DNA from: PVC group bacterium | Lineage (GTDB): Bacteria; Verrucomicrobiota; Kiritimatiellia; SS1-B-03-39; UBA6053 | Length of the DNA: 6,807 bases | Reading direction: 5' to 3' | Assembly (NCBI GenBank): GCA_003565035.1 | Contig: PXDP01000011.1 | Coordinates: 1-6,807 of the forward strand | Part shown: in pieces, positions 1-5,677 of the stretch | How positions within the stretch are numbered: position 1 is the first letter of the stretch | How the letters are laid out: each line of letters starts with the position of its first letter | The notes under the pieces: generated by a model | Told to the model about the DNA's origin: nothing | Seen by the model: the letters and a program-made list of their open reading frames with translations, nothing else | Databases searched by the model: none | Translations under genes and position numbers: made by a program

Positions 1-928
1 CTCCGCCACTGTGGACGGCATGAAAATAGGCGTCTTCATCCGGCATACCGCGCAGAATCTGCTCCAGTACATATCCTTCCCACGACATGCCCAGTTTGGG
101 GTGTGCGACGAGAGCGGCGAAATGCTCCAATCCCAGCAGAGCATGAAACAGTCCACTGTCCCGGATATAGACCTTGGGCGATTTGACCACCCGCTTGCCG
201 ATATTTACGAACCAGGGTTGCAGGCGACGGACCATGTAGGTTTGCTCCAGCGCGTCCAGATAATTCCGCGCCGTGGGTGCGGAGCATCCCAGCGAGCCTG
301 CGATCTCGCTGGCATTCCAAATTTGACCATGCACATGGGCAAGCATCGTCCAGAATCGGCCCATGGCGGCAGGGGACATGCCAAACCCCATCTGTCCCAA
401 ATCCCGCTCCACAAAACTTCGGATGAACTGCTTCCTCCAAACAAAACTGTCGGTTTCCGTTTTGGCCAAAACGGACCGGGGAAATCCACCCCGCCTCCAG
501 AGGCTTTTTTCCTTTGCCGTTCCCAGCTCCGCCAGTGAAAATCCGCCCATTTCCAAAATTTCGACCCGACCTGCAAGCGATTCCGCGGCTTGGCGCGACA
601 AATCCGGCGAGGCGCTGCCCAGCAAAAGGAATTGGGCGAGATTTTGATCCCGGTCCACCAATACCCTGAGCACGGGAAACAGTTCCGGCTTTCGCTGTGC
701 CTCATCGATAATCACCAAACCTTCAAGGTTCTCCAGAACGGATTTGGGCGCTTCAAGGCTTCTGAGTGTTACCGGATCCTCCAAATCAAAATAATTCGGA
801 GAATCAGACGCCAGCAGGGTCCGGGCCAGCGTCGTTTTTCCGCATTGGCGCGGTCCCAGCAAGGCCACCACCGGACTTCTCCCCAAGCTGGTTCTCAAGT
901 GGTTTTGAAGATGAATTCGGTTAATCAT
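1..928 (-). CDS. DUF4143-family AAA ATPase, 3' end outside window
   Basis: The minus strand is open from the ATG at 928 to base 1, giving 309 residues with no stop. The N-terminal half is a P-loop ATPase: Walker A GPRQCGKTT at residues 25-33, Walker B LVIIDEAQ at 71-78, and a sensor-1-like FLLLGSAS at 100-107. The C-terminal half carries DUF4143 hallmarks: SFVERDL at 171-177, a winged-helix stretch around 205-239, KVYIRDSGLFHALLG at 252-266 and SWEGYVLEQIL at 282-292. Family members are usually about 380-400 residues, so roughly the last 70-90 lie outside. These cytosolic ATPases are common, multicopy and poorly characterised; no substrate can be named. The gene is divergent from jetA, about 236 bp away. 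There is no Shine-Dalgarno site; the start directly abuts a palindromic promoter. No frameshift or missing motif was seen. Confidence 0.93.
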   Translation of the reverse strand, partial: MINRIHLQNHLRTSLGRSPVVALLGPRQCGKTTLARTLLASDSPNYFDLEDPVTLRSLEAPKSVLENLEGLVIIDEAQRKPELFPVLRVLVDRDQNLAQFLLLGSASPDLSRQAAESLAGRVEILEMGGFSLAELGTAKEKSLWRRGGFPRSVLAKTETDSFVWRKQFIRSFVERDLGQMGFGMSPAAMGRFWTMLAHVHGQIWNASEIAGSLGCSAPTARNYLDALEQTYMVRRLQPWFVNIGKRVVKSPKVYIRDSGLFHALLGLEHFAALVAHPKLGMSWEGYVLEQILRGMPDEDAYFHAVHSGG

Positions 929-965
929 ACTTGAAATATGAAAACTTAGTTTTCAATTTTCAAGT
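929..965 (-). promoter_or_regulatory. Palindromic promoter/operator of the DUF4143 ATPase gene
   Basis: These 37 bp form an inverted repeat centred on base 947. The outer arms ACTTGAAA (929-936) and TTTCAAGT (958-965) and the inner palindrome TGAAAACTTAGTTTTCA (939-955) share the same centre; only two of the 18 base pairs mismatch. On the minus strand the outer right arm contains TTGAAA (958-963), then exactly 17 bp, then CATATT (935-940), then 6 bases to the ATG at 928. This reads as a sigma70-type promoter whose transcript would begin at or next to the start codon. The symmetry covers both promoter boxes, as expected of an operator for a dimeric or tetrameric repressor. The promoter and its repression are inferences from sequence. 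Confidence 0.55.
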
Positions 966-1026
966 TTTAAATTCGGAATTTTCTAATCAGGTTCATTCCG
1001 CAACGCAGCCACTGCGCCGAAAGGAA

Positions 1027-1050
1027 GGACTGTGATCATAAGATCAGTCC
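1027..1050. repeat. Hairpin in the intergenic region upstream of jetA
   Basis: GGACT (1027-1031) pairs with AGTCC (1046-1050) and GATC (1034-1037) with GATC (1042-1045) around an ATAA loop, leaving a two-base GT bulge. No T-tract follows on either strand, so it is not a classical terminator. It lies about 80 bp before the jetA -35 box. Its role is unknown and it may be chance. Confidence 0.3.
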
Positions 1051-1130
1051 GATATTCAAAGAAAACCGTCATCATCAATGTCATGAACCCAACAGCCGTA
1101 ATACTCAACATTAAGGAATGTTCCATTCTA

Positions 1131-1164
1131 TTGACAGCCTTGTTGGGGCGGTTATGGATACGAC
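1131..1164 (+). promoter_or_regulatory. Predicted jetA operon promoter, leaderless type
   Basis: A perfect -35 box TTGACA (1131-1136) is followed by a 16-bp spacer and a weak -10-like TATGGA (1153-1158). Six bases separate this from the jetA ATG at 1165, so transcription would start at about the A of ATG. No Shine-Dalgarno sequence of useful strength lies before jetA: GGA at 1156-1158 is only three bases, and GGGGCGG at 1145-1151 is too far away. The -35 is convincing and the -10 is poor. Confidence 0.5.
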
Positions 1165-2712
1165 ATGTCTGAATCCGACGCATCAACTCCGCACGAGCAC
1201 ACTCCCTGGCAGGTGTTCCGGCACCTGAACGCCGACAATGCCGCCCTCTACCGCGTGGTGCTGGATCTGTTCATGGAACAAAAACAGAGTTTTGTGCTGC
1301 ATCTCAAAGAAATCGAAATTCTGGACGCTCTGCGCGGACGTGCGGGCGGGGTTCCCTTGGATGCGCTTTCCGTCCGGGCCGCGCTGACCCAGCTCTGCGG
1401 CTGGGGAAACCTCATCGCCCGTCAGGATCAGAGCGAGGCCCGCACGCTGGAGGATTACCGCAATCAAAATTTTCTCTACCAGCTCAGTGCCGAAGGCGAA
1501 GCGGCGGAAATTGCCCTGCGCCATTTCCGCGATCATATCGAACAGCCCGGCGAACTCCAGGCCACCGCCCTGCGCGACATCGAATCCGCCCTGCGCGAAA
1601 TGTCCGCGCTCCTGCGGGAGGAGGATTTTGAAAAGCTGCACGCCGCTTTCACCGGCCTGTTCGCCCGCTTCGAGCAGCTCGCCCGCCAGGCCGAAAAATT
1701 TATGGGCGGGCTGCAGCGGGCCATTGAACTTCAGGATCTCGATTTGGACGCGGTCCTGGCCTACAAAGAACGGCTGATTGACTACCTCGAGCGTTTTCTC
1801 AGTGAACTGACCCTCCGCGCCCCCGCGATTGCGTCCCTGCTGCTCGAACTCGACGAAGCCGGGATGCCCGCCGCCCTGCGCCGGCTCGCCGAGCGCGATC
1901 TCACCGACCAACTCGACACCGGACCCGAATCCCGCCTCCGCCAGGAAAGCAAGTGGCGCAACCGCTGGCAGGGCATGCACACCTGGTTCCTCGGCGGCAA
2001 ATCCCCCTCGCAGGCGGATAATCTCCGCAGTTTCGCCCGCGGCGCCATCCCCGAATTGCTTGCGGTGCTGGCCACCCTCTCCGAACGCCGCAACCAGCGT
2101 CAGGACCGCGCCGCCGATTACCGCACCTTGGCCCGCTGGTTCGTCCAATGTCCCGACGACGAATCCGCCCACACCCTTTGGCACAGCGCCTTCTGCCTCT
2201 ATCCCGCCCGGTATCTCACCGTGGACCGGGCCACTCTGGACCGCTTTGAGGATCTGGCCCATCCCGCCCGCACCTCATGGCTGGAAGCCCCCGGCCTCGA
2301 AATCGCCCCCTCTCTCCGCGCCACCGGCCGCAGCGGCGGCAGCGGTCGCTCCTCCGGCATTCCCGATCATTCCGAAGCCCGCCACCTGTTGCATGACCGA
2401 CTGGCCCGCGAAGCCGCCCAACTCCGGGAGGCCCGCCGCATGCTGCTCGCCGGCGACCGGCAGCGCCTCTCCGAATTCACCCATCTCGATCCCCTCGCGT
2501 TCGATCTGCTGCTCGACTGCCTTGGCGAGGTTCTCGCCCGCGGCGGCGGCCTTCATCCCGTGAGCGCCCAGTCCGCCGACGGGTCCCTGCGCATCCATCT
2601 CGCCCCCATCCCCGATGCGCCCGTCGTGCACCTTCCCACCACGCACGGCGTTTTCAGCGGACCCGACCATGCCGTCCGCATCGAAGAAACCCTGCAGGAG
2701 GCATCCGCATGA
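1165..2712 (+). CDS. jetA: Wadjet type II subunit JetA (TIGR02677/DUF2397)
   Basis: The 515-residue product has the features of TIGR02677/DUF2397, the kleisin-like subunit of type II Wadjet, which links the SMC heads and binds the KITE subunit JetB in a complex that cuts small circular DNA. Recognisable stretches are an N-terminal winged-helix-like region (about 24-110), a helical arm (130-215) including YKERLIDYLERFL at 200-212, DYRTLARWF at 318-326, AHTLWHSAFCLYPARYL at 335-351, SWLEAPGLEIAPSLRATG at 371-388, and a C-terminal helical/winged-helix part (405-480). Length is normal for the family and the frame is intact. GC-rich codon use differs from both flanks. It heads an operon and overlaps jetB by ATGA. 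The start is ATG at 1165, with a promoter immediately upstream and no Shine-Dalgarno. The family call is firm; activity without JetC and JetD is doubtful. Confidence 0.92.
   Translation: MSESDASTPHEHTPWQVFRHLNADNAALYRVVLDLFMEQKQSFVLHLKEIEILDALRGRAGGVPLDALSVRAALTQLCGWGNLIARQDQSEARTLEDYRNQNFLYQLSAEGEAAEIALRHFRDHIEQPGELQATALRDIESALREMSALLREEDFEKLHAAFTGLFARFEQLARQAEKFMGGLQRAIELQDLDLDAVLAYKERLIDYLERFLSELTLRAPAIASLLLELDEAGMPAALRRLAERDLTDQLDTGPESRLRQESKWRNRWQGMHTWFLGGKSPSQADNLRSFARGAIPELLAVLATLSERRNQRQDRAADYRTLARWFVQCPDDESAHTLWHSAFCLYPARYLTVDRATLDRFEDLAHPARTSWLEAPGLEIAPSLRATGRSGGSGRSSGIPDHSEARHLLHDRLAREAAQLREARRMLLAGDRQRLSEFTHLDPLAFDLLLDCLGEVLARGGGLHPVSAQSADGSLRIHLAPIPDAPVVHLPTTHGVFSGPDHAVRIEETLQEASA
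2696..2701 (+). promoter_or_regulatory. Shine-Dalgarno site of jetB
   Basis: AGGAGG is a perfect anti-16S match seven bases before the jetB ATG at 2709. It lies inside the last codons of jetA and fixes the jetB start. Together with the ATGA overlap it indicates coupled translation of the two subunits. Its strength contrasts with the missing site in front of jetA. Confidence 0.85.
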
Positions 2713-3908
2713 ACCCCTGGGAGGACGATCTCCACCGCGAAGCCTTCCGCGAAGCCGTCCGCGCCCTGCTGTCCCGCCCGCTGCTCCGGGCCACCGGCAA
2801 AGATGCCGAGGTTTTCCGCCTCGTGCGACGTTATGTCGACGGACTCCGCCGCTGGTTTATGGACGGTCCGGGCTGGCCACTGATGATCGAAAGTGAATTC
2901 GCCCGCCTCTTCAAATATCCCGGCCGGACCGAGAACGCCACCCATCCCGCCCTCGACACCCGCCGCAATCTGCCCTTCAACCGCCGCCGCTACACCTGGC
3001 TGTGCCTTGCCCTCGCCATTCTCGATAAAAGTGAACGCCAGACCACCCTCGGCGAACTCGCCAAAGAGATGGAACGCCTCGGACGCGGCGATCCCGCCCT
3101 CGCCGAGGCGGGCATGGAGCCCGTATTCGACCGCCGCGATGCCCGCATGGATCTTGTCTCGGTGGTGCGCCTGCTCATTGAACAGGGTGCACTCCTCCGC
3201 ATTCACGGCAACGAAGAAGGCTACATCCAGGACAGCGGCGATGTGCTCTACACCCTCAACCGCACCCTGCTCGCCCGCGTGCCCGCCTTCAGGCGCAGTC
3301 CCAACACCCTGACAGCGTTTCCGCCCTCCCAACGCCCCGCCCGCCTGCAGGAGGAACTCGTTTCCGCCGCGCCAGAAGCCCGGCCCCGCGCCCTCCGCAC
3401 CCGGCTGCTGCGACTGCTCCTCGACAGTCCCGTGGTGTACTACGCCGATCTCACCGAAGACGAACGGGATTATCTCACCGGCCAGCGCTCCCGCCTGCTG
3501 GATTTCCTTCACGCCGGAACCGGACTCCTCCCCGAACTCCGCGCCGAAGGCATCGCCCTCACCGATCCCGAAACCGGGCTCACCGATCTCCGCATGCCGG
3601 AGGAGGGGACCGACGGACACGCCGCCCTGCTGCTCGCCGACTTCTACGCCGCCCATCTCCGCAGTCCCCGCGCCCAAAGCGCCATTCCCTGGAGCCGCTC
3701 CGAACAGCACCTCCGCCAGTGCGCCAAAGAGCATGCCCACCGCTGGCGGCGCGACACCCGCGACCCCGCCGGCCTCCGCAACCTCCACCGCACCGTTGTC
3801 CACCGCCTCTGCGCCCTCCAACTCCTCCGCCAAACCGGCGAAGACCTCCACCCCCAACCCGCCATCGCCCGCTACCGCCTGGCGGCGGGAAAACGATGCA
3901 CACCATGA
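2709..3908 (+). CDS. jetB: Wadjet type II subunit JetB (TIGR02678/DUF2398)
   Basis: The 399-residue product matches TIGR02678/DUF2398, the KITE-like (tandem winged-helix) subunit that partners JetA and regulates the SMC ATPase. Family-like stretches are RLVRRYVDGLRRWF at 37-50, GWPL at 55-58, RLFKYP at 66-71, FNRRRYTWLCLALAIL at 90-105, TLGELAKEM at 113-121, DLVSVVRLLIEQGAL at 148-162, HGNEEGYI at 166-173 and VLYTLNRTLL at 179-188. The C-terminus keeps the family's helical ending followed by an ARYRL motif, so the gene seems full length. The final residues GKRCTP are encoded where composition changes abruptly, and they overlap the start of the next ORF. The start is set by AGGAGG and the ATGA overlap with jetA. 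The next expected genes, jetC (TIGR02680, a very large SMC protein) and jetD (TIGR02679/DUF2399), do not follow. Confidence 0.92.
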   Translation: MNPWEDDLHREAFREAVRALLSRPLLRATGKDAEVFRLVRRYVDGLRRWFMDGPGWPLMIESEFARLFKYPGRTENATHPALDTRRNLPFNRRRYTWLCLALAILDKSERQTTLGELAKEMERLGRGDPALAEAGMEPVFDRRDARMDLVSVVRLLIEQGALLRIHGNEEGYIQDSGDVLYTLNRTLLARVPAFRRSPNTLTAFPPSQRPARLQEELVSAAPEARPRALRTRLLRLLLDSPVVYYADLTEDERDYLTGQRSRLLDFLHAGTGLLPELRAEGIALTDPETGLTDLRMPEEGTDGHAALLLADFYAAHLRSPRAQSAIPWSRSEQHLRQCAKEHAHRWRRDTRDPAGLRNLHRTVVHRLCALQLLRQTGEDLHPQPAIARYRLAAGKRCTP

Positions 3909-4117
3909 CAAAACGAAAAAAAAATACAAAAGCCGAAAAGGCGGCCAAAGCAAAGCAGCGCGCGGAGTACATGACCGTCTTCATCAACGGCAAACAGAAG
4001 CGTGTCCGCCGCGAGCCCACGATTGACGGGTTGCCGGTGGACGAGTTTATTGAACGGAATGCCGATGCGATCTGGTATCATCAGAATGAAATGTGGGAGT
4101 GCATAAAGCCCGAGTAG
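3905..4117 (+). CDS. Small basic protein of unknown function, third gene of the jet unit
   Basis: This ORF encodes 70 residues from ATG at 3905, which overlaps the jetB stop as ATGA. An in-frame ATG at 3896 would add three residues and lies nearer a purine-rich GGCGGCGGGA. The first 20 residues are lysine/alanine-rich and probably a basic helix. Then come MTVFINGKQKRVRR (23-36), a short DGLPVDEFIERNAD segment (41-54) and an aromatic end, IWYHQNEMWECI (56-67). I recognise no domain; there is no signal peptide or membrane segment. The coding sequence is far less GC-rich than jetA and jetB and contains nine A residues in a row (3916-3924), a possible slippage site. Its position implies co-translation with JetB. 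It could be a separate small gene that jetAB came to abut, or an accessory subunit. The reading frame looks real. Confidence 0.65.
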   Translation: MTKRKKNTKAEKAAKAKQRAEYMTVFINGKQKRVRREPTIDGLPVDEFIERNADAIWYHQNEMWECIKPE

Positions 4118-4233
4118 GAGGGGAGTGAACTACGTGATGGTGCCGATTTCACTAAGGCTCAAGCGTTCGTTGGGATACCCCTTCTTTCCAATCCCGTCTT
4201 CGTCTCAGATCGGCAGGCAGGATTTAAGCCGGG

Positions 4234-4758
4234 TTAGAAGATCGGAGCGCCCAGAAGTTCTAGAGCCTCCGGCGTAAACAGTCTTCGAGGCAAAAAGAAA
4301 TCCCGATCTTTGGTTTTGATGATCATGATGGATCGGTAAGGTTTGAGTAAGAGCCCGTTCTCTTCTCGGAAAACATTCTGGGTATCACCCTGCATGAGTT
4401 TCAGAGTCCCCTCTGAAAACGTAATGGTCATGGGGTTATCTGAGTTTGAGATCAGGGGGTTACCGAAATGGCGAATCCGGGATCGATAAGATATTCGAAG
4501 CAGGAGAATGATTCCACATCCGAACAAGCCCATTCCCATTCCATAAGCGGTTTTTGTGATTAAAGGAACGGAAAGATACTGTGCAGAATAGAAGCCCAGA
4601 GCCAACCAGAAAAAAATGACGGTGAGGTTGAGGGGGAAGTAGCAGAACCGCTTATACCATTTCGAGTAACGCAAAAAGTCCGAGGCATTTTCATAAAACT
4701 CCTGCGGATGATCCGACAAGCATATGGAGTAAGCAATTTTTGTTTTCGGGTCTGTCAT
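4234..4758 (-). CDS. YcxB-like two-helix membrane protein
   Basis: The 174-residue product has a cytoplasmic N-terminus (1-38), two hydrophobic helices (about 41-62 and 72-90), a basic RISYRSRIRH stretch after the second, and a soluble C-terminal domain (105-174). That domain resembles the YcxB-like C-terminal domain: ITFSEGTLKLMQG, then an SIMIIKTKDRDFFLPRRLF core and FTPEALELLG. The family's biochemical role is not known. The gene is AT-richer than the jet genes, convergent with the jet unit and apparently monocistronic. The start is ATG at 4756-4758; no good Shine-Dalgarno precedes it, but AT-rich palindromes lie 50-80 bp upstream. Family assignment rests on domain architecture and the C-terminal pattern, so it is moderately secure; the gene itself is convincing. 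Confidence 0.75.
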   Translation of the reverse strand: MTDPKTKIAYSICLSDHPQEFYENASDFLRYSKWYKRFCYFPLNLTVIFFWLALGFYSAQYLSVPLITKTAYGMGMGLFGCGIILLLRISYRSRIRHFGNPLISNSDNPMTITFSEGTLKLMQGDTQNVFREENGLLLKPYRSIMIIKTKDRDFFLPRRLFTPEALELLGAPIF

Positions 4759-4807
4759 GAGGCTCAGCAGTAAACGACATGCCGGAATTTTCGAGATGAA
4801 TCTAACC

Positions 4808-4840
4808 AGATAAATTAAATTATCTCCACATTTTAATGTG
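4808..4840. promoter_or_regulatory. Two AT-rich palindromes upstream of the YcxB-like gene
   Basis: AGATAA (4808-4813) and TTATCT (4820-4825) form an 18-bp palindrome with one mismatched pair. CACATTTTAATGTG (4827-4840) is a second palindrome with 6-bp arms and a two-base centre. Their centres are 17 bp apart, and they lie 50-82 bp before the ATG at 4758 on the minus strand. They look like operator or promoter elements for that gene. No clear -35/-10 pair was found, so the function is open. Confidence 0.35.
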
Positions 4841-4851
4841 CCATATTAATG

Positions 4852-5103
4852 TCAGCGTCCTTTTGGGCGTGTTGCGGACTTGTCGCCATGAAAGACCCCG
4901 CCGCAGGATGCGGTGCCTCCGGGTGTATTCAGCCCACTTACTTCTTATACCCTCTTTTCCTGCATTCGCGGGACGGCTCTGCTATTCGCGGGTTCTTTTC
5001 TGTCTGCCATGATTCTCCGGCAAGAAACAGCGCAGGGTTTCCGGGGCTCCAGCCTCCGTCATCACCAGTAGCGTCTTTCAATATCCTGCTTTTCTGACGC
5101 TGA
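4852..5103. other. Non-coding stretch bounded by an 8-bp inverted repeat
   Basis: TCAGCGTC (4852-4859) is the exact reverse complement of GACGCTGA (5096-5103), framing 252 bp without a convincing gene. Inside are a hairpin CGCCGCA-GGA-TGCGGTG (4899-4915, one G-T pair) and a 9-bp direct repeat ATTCGCGGG at 4964-4972 and 4984-4992, spaced exactly 20 bp. The only ORF of note (4849-5097, plus) is rich in Cys, Ser and Pro with no protein-like pattern. A small non-autonomous element is possible, but no target-site duplication is visible and 8-bp repeats this far apart can occur by chance. Confidence 0.25.
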
Positions 5104-5120
5104 ATCTTGAAGTTTTTTCA

Positions 5121-5170
5121 TTTTCCGACGGTCGGAAAACCGAAGCGCCCCTTTTCCGATCATCGGAAAA
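5121..5170. repeat. Twin 19-bp palindromes TTTTCCGA-N3-TCGGAAAA
   Basis: TTTTCCGACGGTCGGAAAA (5121-5139) and TTTTCCGATCATCGGAAAA (5152-5170) have identical perfect 8-bp arms and differ only in the central three bases (CGG and TCA). Their centres are 31 bp apart, close to three helical turns, so two dimeric proteins would sit on the same DNA face. They lie 24-74 bp upstream of the predicted -35 box of the nucleotidyltransferase remnant. Identical arms with variable centres suggest selection for the arms. They may be operators or members of a dispersed intergenic palindrome family. Confidence 0.7.
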
Positions 5171-5194
5171 ACCTCATAACCCTTGAAAATCTCT

Positions 5195-5222
5195 TTGCGC
5201 GGATCAGGGATTTGCGTAAAAT
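5195..5222 (+). promoter_or_regulatory. Predicted promoter of the nucleotidyltransferase remnant, leaderless type
   Basis: TAAAAT (5217-5222) is a good -10 box. TTGCGC (5195-5200), 16 bp upstream, is a weak -35. Six bases follow before the GTG at 5229, which places the transcription start at the start codon. The TAA inside the -10 is also an in-frame stop, so the reading frame cannot begin further upstream. No Shine-Dalgarno is present. Confidence 0.5.
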
Positions 5223-5228
5223 GACTCC

Positions 5229-5358
5229 GTGAACGACCTCAACACGATTTTTGAATTTGTGGACCGTGAATTTTCTCAGAGAAATTTGCGGGTTATGCTC
5301 GTGGGGGGGGCATGCGGTGAACGTTCATGGGCATAATGATTGGGAGGCGTTTACATGA
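5229..5358 (+). pseudogene. Truncated, frameshifted nucleotidyltransferase N-terminus
   Basis: From GTG at 5229 the frame reads VNDLNTIFEFVDREF, then RNLRVMLVGG, the opening helix and first glycine motif of small nucleotidyltransferase-fold proteins (MNT/AbiEii-like), in which GG is followed by an Asp-x-Asp metal site. A run of eight G (5303-5310) then throws the frame into a stop at 5334-5336. With one G fewer the frame continues as HAVNVHGHNDWEAFT and stops at TGA 5356-5358, overlapping the next ATG as ATGA. HAVNVHGHN is exactly what the family has after GG, so the ancestral frame had seven G. Even so, only 42 residues would result and the Asp-x-Asp site is missing. An internal deletion that joined the N-terminus to the original last codons fits best. 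The gene cannot make an active enzyme. The exact family is uncertain. Confidence 0.6.
5342..5347 (+). promoter_or_regulatory. Shine-Dalgarno site of the 71-residue ORF
   Basis: GGGAGG lies seven bases before the ATG at 5355 and selects that codon over the in-frame TTG at 5340, which overlaps the site too closely to use it. Confidence 0.7.
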
Positions 5359-5570
5359 ATTTTTCCTTCGCCCACCCCGAACCGGAGGGATCGCTTTCTC
5401 CCGAGGCGTTTTGTGAATTCTGTGCCGAGGCGATTCGCATGCACCCGCATCTGACCCCGGAAAACTGCATGACCTATGAGGACGATGAGCGATGGATGAA
5501 GCAACCGTTTACGCTTTTTCCGGAAACGGTAAAGCACTCGATGCCGGAAGACATGAAAAGTGATTCGTAA
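5355..5570 (+). CDS. Small acidic protein of unknown function, partner ORF of the nucleotidyltransferase remnant
   Basis: The ORF gives 71 residues from ATG at 5355, with GGGAGG seven bases upstream. Visible features are an acidic N-terminus, a helical LSPEAFCEFCAEAIRMHP core (14-31), LTPENCM (33-39), an acidic YEDDERW (41-47) and PFTLFPE (51-57). It has no membrane segment or signal peptide. I do not recognise a named domain. The ATG overlaps the stop of the restored nucleotidyltransferase frame as ATGA, so the two were probably co-translated as a pair. This suggests a small partner, for example an antitoxin-like or substrate-binding companion; that is inference from gene order only. The frame is intact although its presumed partner is broken. 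Confidence 0.6.
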   Translation: MNFSFAHPEPEGSLSPEAFCEFCAEAIRMHPHLTPENCMTYEDDERWMKQPFTLFPETVKHSMPEDMKSDS

Positions 5571-5618
5571 CGGCTGCTGACATCCCCATCCCTTTTATGA
5601 GACTTTTCATATGATTTC

Positions 5619-5677
5619 TCGTAATCCTTATCGTAATCCTCATCGACTGAATCTGAATCGATTACGATCATGAGGAT
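5619..5677. repeat. Degenerate TCGTAATC repeat with inverted copies
   Basis: Two tandem 12-bp units differ at one base: TCGTAATCCTTA (5619-5630) and TCGTAATCCTCA (5631-5642). They are followed by TGAATC twice (5648-5659) and an inverted copy GATTACGA (5660-5667). ATCCTCAT (5636-5643) is also the reverse complement of ATGAGGAT (5670-5677), so two alternative hairpins are possible. The array looks like a decayed simple-sequence repeat; a reading frame through it on the minus strand gives a monotonous D/Y/E/K pattern and is probably not a gene. Confidence 0.6.

Noticed and set aside
205..705. Minus-strand 166-codon frame and the plus-strand frames across 11-934
   Set aside because: They are out of frame with the DUF4143 ATPase, whose Walker motifs are unambiguous in the frame starting at 928.
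1183..2262. Minus-strand open frame of 359 codons opposite jetA
   Set aside because: Same codon-bias shadow; Gly/Glu/Phe-rich translation without motifs, on top of a clear TIGR02677 gene.
1829..2563. Plus-strand 244-codon frame inside jetA
   Set aside because: Pro/Ser/Ala-rich out-of-frame translation of jetA, low in complexity.
2553..3953. Long minus-strand open frame of 466 codons opposite jetB
   Set aside because: It is antisense to a recognised gene; GC-rich third positions remove stops on the opposite strand. The translation is Gly/Ala/Glu-rich with no domain pattern.
4124..4153. AGTGAA/TTCACT inverted repeat between the convergent jet unit and the YcxB-like gene, considered as a terminator
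   Set aside because: The stem is six base pairs with an 18-base loop and no T-tract on either strand.
4849..5097. Plus-strand 82-codon frame
   Set aside because: Cys/Ser/Pro-rich with no Shine-Dalgarno, and it spans hairpins and direct repeats; not protein-like.
5619..5677. TCGTAATC repeat considered as a CRISPR array
   Set aside because: Units are 12 bp in direct tandem with no spacers, and no cas gene is nearby.
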